DNA of 64,000 bases from Bradyrhizobium sp. PSBB068 (GTDB taxonomy: Bacteria > Pseudomonadota > Alphaproteobacteria > Rhizobiales > Xanthobacteraceae), in NCBI GenBank assembly GCA_016839165.1, contig CP069300.1:6138001-6202000 (forward strand), written 5' to 3'. Every line of letters begins with the position of its first letter. The stretch's first letter is position 1. The position numbers and the translations under genes were made by a program. The notes beneath the pieces are model-generated. The model searched no databases and was not told the origin of the DNA. It was given only the letters and a program-made list of their open reading frames with translations. This document shows, piece after piece, positions 29,166 to 39,091 of this stretch.

Positions 29166-30677
29166 ATGACCGTAGCGATCGAGATGGGACAAACGACGGC
29201 CGGCGCCGCGGCGGCCATCGACCTCGAGGAGCTATTGGCCACGCGCCTGCTGGTGCAGGGCAATTCGGGTTCCGGCAAGTCCCATCTGTTGCGCCGTCTG
29301 CTGGAGCAGAGCGCGCCCTGGGTGCAGCAGACCATCATCGATCCCGAGGGCGACTTCGTGACCCTGGCTGAGCGATTCGGTCACCTCGTGATCGACGCCG
29401 AGGATCACACCGAGCGCAGCCTGCAGGTCGCCGGCGAACGGGTACGCATCCATCGCGTCTCCACGGTACTCAATCTCGAGGGGCTCGACGCCGAGAATCA
29501 GATGCGGCGCGCTGCGGCCTTCCTCGGCGGCTTGTTCGACGTTGCCCGCGACCACTGGTATCCGATGCTCGTGGTGGTGGACGAGGCGCAGCTGTTCGCG
29601 CCCGCGATCGCAGGCGAGGTGTCCGACGAGGCGCGCAAGCTGTCGCTTGGTGCGATGACCAATTTGATGTGCCGCGGCCGCAAGCGCGGGCTTGCCGGGA
29701 TCATCGCGACCCAGCGGCTGGCGAAGCTCGCCAAGAACGTCGCGGCCGAGGCCTCGAACTTCCTGATGGGCCGGACCTTCCTGGATATCGACATGGCGCG
29801 CGCCGCCGATCTGCTCGGCATGGAGCGGCGGCAGGCGGAAGCCTTCCGCGATCTCGAGCGCGGACAATTCATGGCGCTGGGACCGGCGCTTTCGCGCCGA
29901 CCGCTCGGCCTGCGCATCGGTCCGACCGACACACAGCCGCGCAATGCGGCCCCGCGCCTGATGCCGCTGCCTGAAGCGACACTGGAGGACGCGCGCGCCA
30001 TCATCCTCGCGGCCCCGCCGCCCGAAACGACCGCCAGGCCGCCGCGCCGGGCGCCGGCACCCGACCTGCTCAGCCAGCTGATGGCCGCCAGGCCGGCGGT
30101 GCCGGAGTTCGATCCCGAGGCCGCGGAGCCGTCGCCGAGCGCCGAGCAACTGGCCGAGCGGCGTGAGCGGCTGGATCGTATCCTGCGCGCCATTCTCGCC
30201 GAGCCCGATGCCGGCTTCCGCGCCATCGGCGTGCTCTATCAGGAGTTCGTGGTGCGCTGCCGGATCGAGGGTCTCGGAGCCGTGGTGCCGGAGCTGACCG
30301 ATTTCCGCCGCATGCTGACGCGCGCCCGCGCCGGACTTGGCACCGAGATGGCGGAAGACGACGCCTGGCAGGATGTGCAGCTGCGCGCCGCGATCCTGCC
30401 CGAGGACATGCAGGGCGTCTTCATGATGATCGCGCGCGCTGCGAAGGAAGGCTGGCCCTGCCCGAGCGATGCCGCGATCGCCCGCGCCTACGGCACGCAC
30501 TCGCTGCGCCGCGCGCGGCATCTTCTGACCTATATCGAAGAGCAGGGCCTGATCGTCTGCCAGCTCGACGGCGCCGGAAGGCGGATCGTGACGCTGGTGG
30601 AACTGGCCTGGGCGACCGCGGCCGCCGACCCGAACGCCGACGACGTGGCAACGGAGGCGGCCAGCTCGCCGCTGTGA
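29166..30677 (+). CDS. HerA-like ATPase (DUF87)
   Basis: Soluble 503-residue P-loop ATPase of the HerA/FtsK superfamily. Walker A is QGNSGSGKSHLL near residues 37-48, Walker B is MLVVVDEAQLFAP, and the arginine-rich MCRGRKRGLAGIIATQRLA follows. HerA proteins work with NurA nuclease in archaea or with Sir2/nuclease partners in phage defence; none is seen beside this one. The C-terminal half (after ~280) is Pro/Arg-rich, then helical, without a known motif. A strong two-way terminator follows. Confidence 0.85.
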   Translation: MTVAIEMGQTTAGAAAAIDLEELLATRLLVQGNSGSGKSHLLRRLLEQSAPWVQQTIIDPEGDFVTLAERFGHLVIDAEDHTERSLQVAGERVRIHRVSTVLNLEGLDAENQMRRAAAFLGGLFDVARDHWYPMLVVVDEAQLFAPAIAGEVSDEARKLSLGAMTNLMCRGRKRGLAGIIATQRLAKLAKNVAAEASNFLMGRTFLDIDMARAADLLGMERRQAEAFRDLERGQFMALGPALSRRPLGLRIGPTDTQPRNAAPRLMPLPEATLEDARAIILAAPPPETTARPPRRAPAPDLLSQLMAARPAVPEFDPEAAEPSPSAEQLAERRERLDRILRAILAEPDAGFRAIGVLYQEFVVRCRIEGLGAVVPELTDFRRMLTRARAGLGTEMAEDDAWQDVQLRAAILPEDMQGVFMMIARAAKEGWPCPSDAAIARAYGTHSLRRARHLLTYIEEQGLIVCQLDGAGRRIVTLVELAWATAAADPNADDVATEAASSPL

Positions 30678-30749
30678 TCGAACGGTGAGCCGCGCGCCGC
30701 CGGGCACGGTGCGTACCCCGGAAGCACGGCATGAGACGAACATGAAACG

Positions 30750-30777
30750 AAAAGGCCCACCGAGTGGTGGGCCTTTT
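30750..30777. terminator. Two-way rho-independent terminator
   Basis: A perfect 12-base-pair stem (AAAAGGCCCACC / GGTGGGCCTTTT) with a GAGT loop lies between the convergent HerA-like gene and the giant repeat protein. It has T runs on both strands, so it can stop both transcripts. Confidence 0.92.
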
Positions 30778-30841
30778 GTCTCTGCCGACGGGCGGAACCA
30801 CCTACCTTGGTGGCGGCCCCGCATGCCTATCCTTCAAACCT

Positions 30842-33800
30842 TCACGCGTGCTGTGGCTGCGCCAGCTGACTGACCTGCGTCGCCGGCGGATCGACAACCA
30901 GGGTGCCGCCATGGCCATCACTCGAGGCCGTGAATGTCGAGGCCATGTAGTTGCCCAGCAGCGCAACACTTGCCGTGACGGTGCCGTCCGTCACCGTGAG
31001 CGTTCCTCGCGTGGTGTTTCCGCTGAAGGTCGGCGTGTGAACATTCGCAAAACTGATGTTCGCGAAATCGATCGCGTCCGAACCCATCATGCCGGCGACG
31101 GTGCCGTTAAAGCTCGCGGAATTGTCGAGCTTCAGCGTTCCTGTCGAGCTCTGGAACAACACGGTGGCGTTCGAAGCCCCCGGCAATTCCAGCGTGGCAC
31201 CCGATGCGATGGTCGCATTGCTGGAGCTCTCCCCCGTCACGTTGAATGGCTGCCAGGCCCCCCACGCGATGCCGTCATTGGCCCGGATCCAGAGCTGATC
31301 GGTGCCCGAGCCGGCCAGATAGGTCGCCGTGGCAAGTTGTGCCGCGGTGAGGTCGATCTCGGTGTTCGCCGGCTGCGTCGCGTTGTTGACGATCCACGCT
31401 CCGTTCGTGTTGGAATCCCACAACGCATATTTCGTTATGGTATCGCCATCCGCGTCGGTCGCGCTGAACAGGCTCGATGCGGCGAAGGTCTGGCCGGAGA
31501 CCGTCACCACGTTCGAGGCCGACACCGTCGGCGCCTGGTTGGTTGCGGTCGCCGAGAACGCCGTCCAGTTCCCCCACAACATGCCGTCATTGGCGCGCAC
31601 GTAGAGCAGATCCGCCGGCGAACCGCCGGGGCCGAACACGTAGCTCACCTGCGACAGGTTCGCCGCCGACACATCGATCTCGGTGTTGGCCGCCTGCGCG
31701 ACACCATTCACCACCCAGTGACCGTTGCCGCCGGTGTCCCAGAACGCATACTTGGCGATCGCGTCGTTGTCGGCGTCCGTGGCCGTGAACAGGCTGGTAG
31801 CCGCGACCGAATGGTCGTGAATCCCGGTCGCGCTCGACGCCGTCACGACCGGAGCCTGGTCGGGCCCCGGTGTTGCCGTGAACGCCGTCCAGCTGCCCCA
31901 CAAAAGGCCATCGTTGGCCCTGACGTATAGGAGGTCGGGCGGGGTGCCGGTCGGCCCGAACACGTAGCTCACCTGCGACAGGTTCGCCGCCGACACGTCG
32001 ATCTCGGTGTTGGCTGCCTGCGCGACACCATTCACTGCCCAGTGGCCGTTGCCGCCGGTGTCCCAGAACGCGTACTGGGTAATGGCGTTGTGGTCGGCAT
32101 CCGTGGCCGTGAACAGGCTCGTGGCAAGCGCTGACGTCTCTCCGTGGACTGCTGCCACGTTCGGCGCCGTCACGACCGGCGGATGATCGGACCCTGACGG
32201 TGCCGTGAACGCCGTCCAGGCGCCCCACAAGTAGCCATCGTTGGCCCTGATGTACAAGGTATCGGATGGCGCCCCCGACGGCCCGAATACGTAGCTCACC
32301 TGCGACAGGTTCGCCGCCGACACATCGATCTCGGTGCTGGCCGCCTGCGCGACACCATTCACGACCCAATGGCCATTGCCGCCGGTGTCCCAGAACGCGT
32401 ACTGGGTGATGGCGTCGTGATCGGCGTCCGTCACCGAGAACAGGTTCGAGGCGAGTACTGACGTCTCTCCTGCGGTTACGGTCACGTTCGGCGCCGTTAC
32501 AACCGGCGCCTGATCAGGCCCCGGTGTTGCCGTGAACGCCGTCCAGGCGCCCCACAAGAAGCCATCGTTGGCCCTAACGTACAGCGTATCGGGTGTCGAC
32601 CCTGTCGGTCCGAACACATAGCTCACCTGCGACAGGTTCGCCGCCGACACATCGATCTCGGTGTTGGCTGCCTGCGCGACACCATTCACCACCCAGTGGC
32701 CATTGCCGCCGGTGTCCCAGAACGCGTACTGGGTGATGGCGTTGCCCGTGGCCGAGAACAGGCTCGTGGCGAGCGCTGACGTCTCTCCATGGATCGCGGT
32801 CACGTTCTGCGCCGTAACCACCGGCGGAGTGTCGGCCCCCGGTGGCGCCGTGAACGCCGTCCAGGCGCCCCACAGGTAGCCATCATTGGCCCTGACGTAC
32901 AGCGTATCGGGCATCGAGCCGGGCGCACCGAACACATAGCTCACCTGCGACAGGTTCGCCGCCGACACATCGATCTCGGTGTTGGCCGCCTGCGCGACAC
33001 CATTCACCACCCAGTGGCCATTGCCGCCGGTGTCCCAGAACCCGTACTGGGTGATCGCGTCGTGGTCGGCGTCCGTGGTCGTGAACAGGTTCGAGGCGAG
33101 TACTGTCGTCTCTCCCTGGGTTACCGTCACGTTCGGCGCCGTCACAACCGGCGCCTGGTCAGGCCCCGGTGTTGCCGTGAACGCCGTCCAGGCGCCCCAC
33201 AAGAATCCATCGTTGGCCCTGATATACAGCGTATCGGGTGCCGAGCCTGTTGGTCCGAACACGTAGCTCAACTGCGACAGGTTCGCCGCCGACACATCGA
33301 TCTCGGTGTTCGCTGCCTGCGCAACACCATTCACCGTCCAGTGGCCATTGCCGCCGGTGTCCCAGAACGCGTACGTGGTGATGGCGTCGTGGTCGGCATC
33401 CGTGGCTGTGAACAGGCTCGTGGCGAGCGCCGATGCCTCTCCATGGATTGCTGTCACGTTCGGCGCCGTCACAACCGGAGCCTGGTCAGGCCCCGGCGTC
33501 GCCGTGAATCCGGTCCAGGCGCCCCACAGCATTCCGTCGTTCGCTCTTATGTACAGCGTATCGGGCGCCGACCCTGTCGGCCCGAAGACATAGCTCACCT
33601 GCGACAGGTTCGCCGCCAACACATCGATCTCGGTGTTTGCCAGCTCGGTGATGCCGTTCACCACCCAGTGGCCGTTACCGCCCGTGTCCCAGAACGCGAA
33701 CTGGGTGATCGATTGCCCAACATCCGGATCGGTCACTGTGAACAGGGTCGATGCCGCAACCGACGTTTGGCCGTGCGCCGCAGTGACGTTGCTGTTGTTG

Positions 33801-36800
33801 GCGATCACGGTCGGCGGCGTATCGACAAACGCCTTGGCCGTGAATTGAGTCCAGCCGCCCCAGGCCGTGCCGTCATTGGCCCGTACGAACAGCGTATCGG
33901 TCGAACCGCTCGGACCGAACACGTAGCTCACCTGCGACAGGTTCGCCGCGGGAACATCGATCTCCTGGTTGGTAGCCTGGGTGACGCCGTTGATAGCCCA
34001 GTGTCCGTTACCTTGCGTGTCCCAGAACGCATATTGGGTGATGACATCGCCATCGGCGTCCGAGACGCTGAAGAGGGCGGAGGACAGCACGGAGCTCTCA
34101 CCAAGGATTGCCGTGACATTGGCTGCCGTCGTAACCGGCGGGTTATCTGCATGCGTCGTGACCAGAGTGCCGGTACCGCCCGTGTCCACGCTGACGCTGA
34201 ACCGCACAGCGGGTGTCTGATCGAGCTGCAGACTGTAGGAAGAACCACCCTCCGTGACCCGCAGGACATTGCCCGGGAGCAAGGTCGCCGAGCCGCCGGA
34301 AGAGAAAGTGACGCCGGCCAGATCGATGCTGTCGCCCAGCACCAGCCCGCTGATCGTAGTGGTCGGCATCGACGTGCCGTCAATCTTGAGCTGCCCGCCG
34401 GAACCGCTGAAGGTGATGCCGCCGCTCGCGACGCTTCCCGCCTGCAATTCAACCTGGCCGCCGGCAATCGTGACAGGCCCCGTGGAGCCGCCCGACGATA
34501 CCAGCTCGATACCTCCGGCGAACACCCCGATGTTGTTCGTCACCGCGCCGGCAACATTGAGCACACCGCCGCTCGAAACACCGACGAACGCCGCTGAACC
34601 ACCGGCCAGAACGTTCAAGATACCGCCGGCGGAGACGCCGGTGCCCGAGCCGATCGCGCCGGAAATGAGACCGCCCGACAGCACGTTCTCGACGCCGCCG
34701 GCGCGGACCCCGACCATGCTGAGCGTCGTGCCGGCCACGTTGAAGATGCCGCCGCTCGACACGCCGACATAGCTGGCCGAACCGCCTGCCGATACGTTGA
34801 CCGTACCGCCCGAAATGCCGGTGCCGGAACCGCTCGCGCCGGAAATCGATCCGCCCGACAACACGTTCTCGATGCCGCCGCTGTAGACGGCTGTGTTGCT
34901 GAGCACCTGGCCTGCAACATTGAAGGTGCCGCCGCTCGACACACCGATGTGAACAGCCGACCCGCCGGCCGAAACGTTCAGGATGCCTCCGGAGGCAACT
35001 CCGGTTCCCGAGCTCGTGACACCGGAGATCAGTCCGCCGGACAGGACGTTCTCGACGCCGGTGTCCGTGACGTACGTGTTGCTGGTGATCGTGCCTGCAA
35101 CATTCATGGTGACGCCACTCGACACCGTAATGTTGTGCGCCGTACCACCGGCGGAGACGTTCAGAACGCCACCGTTCCAGGCCGTCACGTAAGCAAGCGA
35201 ACCGCCTGACGACACGTTGAGTGTGCCGCCGGAAATGGCGGTCCCCGAGCCCGACGCGCCTCCGACAACGCCACCCGCGAGGACGTTCTCGATGGCGCCG
35301 GAAGATACGGTCACGTTGCTGAGCACGGTGCCCGCCACGTTGAACGTGCCGCCGCTCGAAACGGTCAGGAAGGCCCCGGTACCACCGGCCAGAACATTCA
35401 CGGTGCCGGCAGCGGAAATGAGAGTCCCCGAGCCGAACGTGCCGGAGATCAATCCACCGGACAGCACGTTCTCGACACCGCCGCTCGAGACCGTCACGTT
35501 GCTGGTCATGGTGCCGGCAACGTTGAGCGTGCCGCTCGACACCACCACGTTGTGCGCCGTGCCCCCGGCGGACACATTCATCGTGCCGCTCGAAACGGTC
35601 AGATGATCCAGTGCTCCGCCCGCAAACACATTGACGGTGCCGCCGGACACACCTGTCCCAGAGCCGGGCACGCCAGTAACAACACCACCGGAGAGGACAT
35701 TCTCAACACCGCCGCTAACGACGCTCACATTGCTGAGCACCGTGCCCGCAACGTTGAAGATGCCGCCGCTAGACACGCCGACGAATGCCGCCGAGCCGCC
35801 GGCCAACACGTTGAGCGTACCGCCCGAAACTCCCGTTCCAGACCCGATCGCCCCGGAGATAGATCCGCCTGACGACACGTTCTCGACGCCGCCGCTGTAA
35901 ACGGCGGCATTACTCAGCACATTGCCGAAGACGTTGAATGTGCCGCCGCTCGACACACCAACATGCGTAGCCGAACCGCCGGCCAGCAAGTTCAACACGC
36001 CTCCGGCGGAGACGCCGGTTCCGGAACTCGTGGCTCCGGAAATCAGCCCGCCTGACAGCACGTTCTCGACACCGCCGCTGGCGACGCCGCCCTCGCTGAC
36101 GACCGTGCCCGCGACGTTCAGGGTGCCGCCACTATACGCCTTGATGAAAGCGGCCGAACCGCCCGCCGACACATTGACAGTGCCGCCCGAAATTCCCGTT
36201 CCGGAGCCGAACGTGCCCGAGATGAATCCGCCGGACAGGACGTTCTCGACACCGCCGCCGAAGACCGCCGTGTTGCTGGTCATCATGCCCGCGACATTCA
36301 AGGTGCCGCCGCTCGACACCAGGACGGCGTGCGCCGTACCGCCGGCGGAGACGTTGAGCACACCGCCGTTGCTGACAACGGCGTTTTGCTCGGCTCCGAA
36401 GACATTCTCGGTGCCACCACTGAGTACGGTGCCGACCGTCGTTCCGCCGGACAGGACGTTGAGCGTCTGACCGCTGCTGATGACCAGCCCCACGTCGGTC
36501 TGGCCGCTGCTCACGGTGATGTTGCCGCTGCCACCGCTGCTGGTGAAGAGGAAGATGTCGGTGCCGGTGGCATCGCCCGCGCGGCCGAACGGATTGGTAA
36601 AGGTCTGGCTCGGGTCCAGCTGAAGCGTCAGCGTGCCGTTATCGGTGGTCGCTATCTGAAGAACGTTGTTCGCGCCGAGGCCCACGCTGGTGACGTGCGA
36701 AGCGCTCTCGCTGGTAAGGTTGATCGTGTCGCCGACGACGAAGCCGGAGATGGTGGCTCCGGGCATCGTGGTGCCATCAATCTCCAGCTTGCCGCCATTG

Positions 36801-37729
36801 CCCGAGAACCCGGTCCCACCGGAAACGCCAGGCCCGGAGAAGTCAAACTCGCCGGCGGAGCCGCCAACCTGGAGCTCGACCGTGCCGCCCCAGACGCCGA
36901 TGCTGCCCGCCGATCCGGCAACATTGGCGATGCCACCGGAAAATACATCGAAACGCGTCGCCGAGCCGCCTGCCTGGAGATTGAGCGTACCGTAATCGCC
37001 CGTGAACGTGCCGCCCGACCCTGAGATCAAGCCGCCCGACAACACGTTCTCGACGCCACCGCTCGAGATCACACTATTGCTGAGAATGACGCCGGCCACA
37101 TTCGCCGTGCCGCCGCTGTTCACGCCCACAAAGGCTCCCGACCCGCCGGCAGAGATGTTCAGGGTGCCTCCCGCATAAACCCCCGTGCCCGAATGCGGGG
37201 CGCCACTGATGAAGCCGCCCGAAAGGACGTTCTCGACGCCTCCCGAAATACCGACGGTGCTCAGCGTTTCGCCGGCGACGTTCAGGACACCGCCGCCATA
37301 GACCGCGATAAAAGCCGCGGAACCACCGGCCAGGACGTTCTCCACGCCACCTGAAAAAACGCCGGTGCCCGAACCGATACCACCGCTGGTAGAGCCGCCC
37401 GACGATATGTTCAGCACGCCGCCGCCGCCGACGCGGATATGATCCACCACGCCGCCGGCCAGCACGTTGACAGTGCCGTTGTCGCTGTTGAAAACGCCTG
37501 TGCTGCCGCTGCCGGTGCCGCTCATCGCGCCGCCGGCGCTGATCGTCGCGCTGCCGCCGCTCGAAATCGTGGTCGCGGCTGCGTAGCCGCCGGAATCGAC
37601 CAGGAGCTGACCACCGCTGCTCAGCGTCGTCGAGACCGCCGAGCCTCCGTTGAGGACTTCGAGCGTGTTGCCGCCCGTTTCGATCAAACCTGAGCTGGTA
37701 ACACCCGAGCTTACGAAAGTGGTGCTCAT
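30842..37729 (-). CDS. Giant strand-loop-strand (AIDA-type) repeat adhesin, probable type I secretion substrate
   Basis: A 2295-residue protein without a Sec signal, transmembrane helix or autotransporter beta-barrel. Layout: AIDA-type strand-loop-strand repeats (units such as VSSGGTFNVAGTVLSN and GGVENVLSGGLISG; about 1-310); a spacer starting KLEIDGTTMPGATISGF (about 313-393); a second repeat block (about 395-1110); a second spacer LKIDGTSMPTTTISGLV (about 1113-1193); nine modules of ~107 residues (about 1195-2163) each with FWDTGGNGHWVVNG and YVRANDG.LWGAWTAF; and a third spacer-like C-terminus (LKLDNSASFNGTVAGM ... SDGHGGTLVVDPP) of a kind seen in type I-secreted rhizobial proteins. ATG at 37729 follows a G-rich ribosome site; a TTG at 37747 is less likely. 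It lies 51 bases after the heptosyltransferase gene, implying co-expression and glycosylation of the repeats. Confidence 0.85.
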   Translation of the reverse strand: MSTTFVSSGVTSSGLIETGGNTLEVLNGGSAVSTTLSSGGQLLVDSGGYAAATTISSGGSATISAGGAMSGTGSGSTGVFNSDNGTVNVLAGGVVDHIRVGGGGVLNISSGGSTSGGIGSGTGVFSGGVENVLAGGSAAFIAVYGGGVLNVAGETLSTVGISGGVENVLSGGFISGAPHSGTGVYAGGTLNISAGGSGAFVGVNSGGTANVAGVILSNSVISSGGVENVLSGGLISGSGGTFTGDYGTLNLQAGGSATRFDVFSGGIANVAGSAGSIGVWGGTVELQVGGSAGEFDFSGPGVSGGTGFSGNGGKLEIDGTTMPGATISGFVVGDTINLTSESASHVTSVGLGANNVLQIATTDNGTLTLQLDPSQTFTNPFGRAGDATGTDIFLFTSSGGSGNITVSSGQTDVGLVISSGQTLNVLSGGTTVGTVLSGGTENVFGAEQNAVVSNGGVLNVSAGGTAHAVLVSSGGTLNVAGMMTSNTAVFGGGVENVLSGGFISGTFGSGTGISGGTVNVSAGGSAAFIKAYSGGTLNVAGTVVSEGGVASGGVENVLSGGLISGATSSGTGVSAGGVLNLLAGGSATHVGVSSGGTFNVFGNVLSNAAVYSGGVENVSSGGSISGAIGSGTGVSGGTLNVLAGGSAAFVGVSSGGIFNVAGTVLSNVSVVSGGVENVLSGGVVTGVPGSGTGVSGGTVNVFAGGALDHLTVSSGTMNVSAGGTAHNVVVSSGTLNVAGTMTSNVTVSSGGVENVLSGGLISGTFGSGTLISAAGTVNVLAGGTGAFLTVSSGGTFNVAGTVLSNVTVSSGAIENVLAGGVVGGASGSGTAISGGTLNVSSGGSLAYVTAWNGGVLNVSAGGTAHNITVSSGVTMNVAGTITSNTYVTDTGVENVLSGGLISGVTSSGTGVASGGILNVSAGGSAVHIGVSSGGTFNVAGQVLSNTAVYSGGIENVLSGGSISGASGSGTGISGGTVNVSAGGSASYVGVSSGGIFNVAGTTLSMVGVRAGGVENVLSGGLISGAIGSGTGVSAGGILNVLAGGSAAFVGVSSGGVLNVAGAVTNNIGVFAGGIELVSSGGSTGPVTIAGGQVELQAGSVASGGITFSGSGGQLKIDGTSMPTTTISGLVLGDSIDLAGVTFSSGGSATLLPGNVLRVTEGGSSYSLQLDQTPAVRFSVSVDTGGTGTLVTTHADNPPVTTAANVTAILGESSVLSSALFSVSDADGDVITQYAFWDTQGNGHWAINGVTQATNQEIDVPAANLSQVSYVFGPSGSTDTLFVRANDGTAWGGWTQFTAKAFVDTPPTVIANNSNVTAAHGQTSVAASTLFTVTDPDVGQSITQFAFWDTGGNGHWVVNGITELANTEIDVLAANLSQVSYVFGPTGSAPDTLYIRANDGMLWGAWTGFTATPGPDQAPVVTAPNVTAIHGEASALATSLFTATDADHDAITTYAFWDTGGNGHWTVNGVAQAANTEIDVSAANLSQLSYVFGPTGSAPDTLYIRANDGFLWGAWTAFTATPGPDQAPVVTAPNVTVTQGETTVLASNLFTTTDADHDAITQYGFWDTGGNGHWVVNGVAQAANTEIDVSAANLSQVSYVFGAPGSMPDTLYVRANDGYLWGAWTAFTAPPGADTPPVVTAQNVTAIHGETSALATSLFSATGNAITQYAFWDTGGNGHWVVNGVAQAANTEIDVSAANLSQVSYVFGPTGSTPDTLYVRANDGFLWGAWTAFTATPGPDQAPVVTAPNVTVTAGETSVLASNLFSVTDADHDAITQYAFWDTGGNGHWVVNGVAQAASTEIDVSAANLSQVSYVFGPSGAPSDTLYIRANDGYLWGAWTAFTAPSGSDHPPVVTAPNVAAVHGETSALATSLFTATDADHNAITQYAFWDTGGNGHWAVNGVAQAANTEIDVSAANLSQVSYVFGPTGTPPDLLYVRANDGLLWGSWTAFTATPGPDQAPVVTASSATGIHDHSVAATSLFTATDADNDAIAKYAFWDTGGNGHWVVNGVAQAANTEIDVSAANLSQVSYVFGPGGSPADLLYVRANDGMLWGNWTAFSATATNQAPTVSASNVVTVSGQTFAASSLFSATDADGDTITKYALWDSNTNGAWIVNNATQPANTEIDLTAAQLATATYLAGSGTDQLWIRANDGIAWGAWQPFNVTGESSSNATIASGATLELPGASNATVLFQSSTGTLKLDNSASFNGTVAGMMGSDAIDFANISFANVHTPTFSGNTTRGTLTVTDGTVTASVALLGNYMASTFTASSDGHGGTLVVDPPATQVSQLAQPQHA
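31225..34150 (-). repeat. Nine tandem ~320-base modules in the giant adhesin gene
   Basis: Each module encodes about 107 residues beginning APVVTAPNV and holding NGHWVVNGVAQAANTEIDVS, LSQVSYVFG and RANDG. The inner modules are nearly alike in DNA as well as protein; the first, second and ninth are more diverged. The fifth lacks five residues (DADHD region). Confidence 0.9.
34400..37700 (-). repeat. Strand-loop-strand repeat region of the giant adhesin gene
   Basis: Dozens of ~19-residue units combine into a higher-order unit of about 60-65 residues with the order NVAG, GGVENVLSGG, ISG..GSGTGVSGG, NVSAGGSA. The region is interrupted by one spacer (about 36550-36790). Such regions in AIDA-I and TibA form a beta-helix whose serines carry heptose. 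Confidence 0.85.
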
Positions 37730-37780
37730 GGCAGCGCGCCCCCCCAATGAAAAAGGCTAGTCAGTTCTTGAAAAAATCGG

Positions 37781-39091
37781 CTAGAGCTTGAATCCGGGAA
37801 TAGTCCTGATCACCGATTTGACGTGATCCACCGTGATCAGCCTTGTGCACTCGAACTGACGCGGCGTCCCCTTGTGGCGGGGACACCAGAAGAAATCCTT
37901 GTGGTCGAAGCGAACTGCCGGATCGTTCCAGCAGCTGTTGCAGGCGTGATAGTTGACGACGCGATAGGGCGTAGCAAATTCGTTTGTCGGATGCGTGAAG
38001 CCCGAGATCATGACCACCGGCGTGCCGACCGCCCAGGCCAGCCACGCAAGTCCGCTCGATAGACCGACAAAAAATTCCGCGTGCTTGATGAGATTCGCGC
38101 GCTCCTGAATCGGCCGGTCACCGGTCCAGTCCTCCGCGCCGTTCGGAATGTGATTCCATACCAGTTCGTGACCGTGCGTCGGCTTCTGATCGATGCAGAT
38201 CACGCGATAGCCGGCCTCTTTGAGAAAACTGGTCAGCTCACGCCAGCCGTTGGGGTTATTCCAGTACTTGCATTGCGTGGTACTCTGTACCGCGATGCAG
38301 ACGTAAGGCTCGGGGATCGGCCTTTGGTCATCGGCCAGCGAGATGCGCGGCGCGACTTCAGTCGGATCGACGCCGAGGATATATCCGGCGGTCCGGTGCA
38401 GTCCGACAAAGCGGAAGTCGCATGGTTGATAGACGAAGTTCTTGTCGTCGAAAAACAATCCGACGCTGTAGGTGGCGTAGTAGCGGTCGGTTTGAATCTC
38501 CTCGTGCGTGACGAAGTTGATGTCGGGGTACGCATCCCGAAACAGCGGAATCAACTTTTCCGCCATTGCACAGGTCAGCCTGCAATTGTGAGCTTCCCTG
38601 AACTTCGCCACATAGGGAAACCAGCCGATCGTATCTCCCAGCGTCCCGATCGGAAGCTGGATCAAAACGTGACGATCCGTCGCGTTGTACTCGTGCGAGA
38701 AGACGACATCATCGCCCTGCAAGACTTCGATGCGGAAGCGAATGTAGTAGCGCTTTGAGCTGTTGACGCGACCGCCCGCGAACTGCGTCTCGAAGAGAAG
38801 GTTGCCGGTCTCGGCGTCCCAGAGCCGCACGCGCCATGGGATTTCTCCCTGGGGACAAAACACCCGGGCGCCGTCGTTGAAGTCGAAGCGCAGCCCCTTC
38901 GGACCCAATTGGGTCGGCTGTTCGGCTGCAGGGGGATAGGCAGGCTTCGGCGCGTCGGCACCCGACGAAACGGCTTCCGACTTGCCCGATATAGCGCTCG
39001 TCGAACGATCGACGATTATTTTGGGTTGGTCGGTGACATCGTCAATCGAGCGCTTCAGCCCAATCGCCGGCGCAACGGCAATGGCATTCAC
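37781..39091 (-). CDS. Autotransporter-type O-heptosyltransferase (BAHT; Aah/TibC family)
   Basis: Cytoplasmic glycosyltransferase predicted to move heptose from ADP-heptose onto serines of the strand-loop-strand adhesin. Diagnostic marks: IGTLGDTIGWFPYVAKFRE with the catalytic Asp, the nucleotide-sugar region YVCIAVQSTTQCKYWNNP, FFVGLSSGLAWLAWAVGTPV, and four cysteines (residues 384, 387, 403 and 415) in HACNSCW, FFWCPRHKG and QFECTR, equivalent to the iron-binding cysteines of TibC. A GTG at 39091 with AGGGGA upstream is preferred (436 residues); an ATG at 39139 has no ribosome site. The N-terminal ~75 residues are a variable extension. The gene is upstream of its likely acceptor, as in aah-aidA. 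Confidence 0.92.
   Translation of the reverse strand: MNAIAVAPAIGLKRSIDDVTDQPKIIVDRSTSAISGKSEAVSSGADAPKPAYPPAAEQPTQLGPKGLRFDFNDGARVFCPQGEIPWRVRLWDAETGNLLFETQFAGGRVNSSKRYYIRFRIEVLQGDDVVFSHEYNATDRHVLIQLPIGTLGDTIGWFPYVAKFREAHNCRLTCAMAEKLIPLFRDAYPDINFVTHEEIQTDRYYATYSVGLFFDDKNFVYQPCDFRFVGLHRTAGYILGVDPTEVAPRISLADDQRPIPEPYVCIAVQSTTQCKYWNNPNGWRELTSFLKEAGYRVICIDQKPTHGHELVWNHIPNGAEDWTGDRPIQERANLIKHAEFFVGLSSGLAWLAWAVGTPVVMISGFTHPTNEFATPYRVVNYHACNSCWNDPAVRFDHKDFFWCPRHKGTPRQFECTRLITVDHVKSVIRTIPGFKL

Noticed and set aside
32789..34597. 602-codon plus-strand frame within the giant adhesin gene
   Set aside because: It simply mirrors the periodic repeats of the adhesin, has no ribosome site and gives an Arg-rich repetitive product.
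30842..37729. Giant adhesin as a classical type V autotransporter
   Set aside because: No Sec signal at the N-terminus and no beta-barrel or terminal Phe/Trp strand at the C-terminus.
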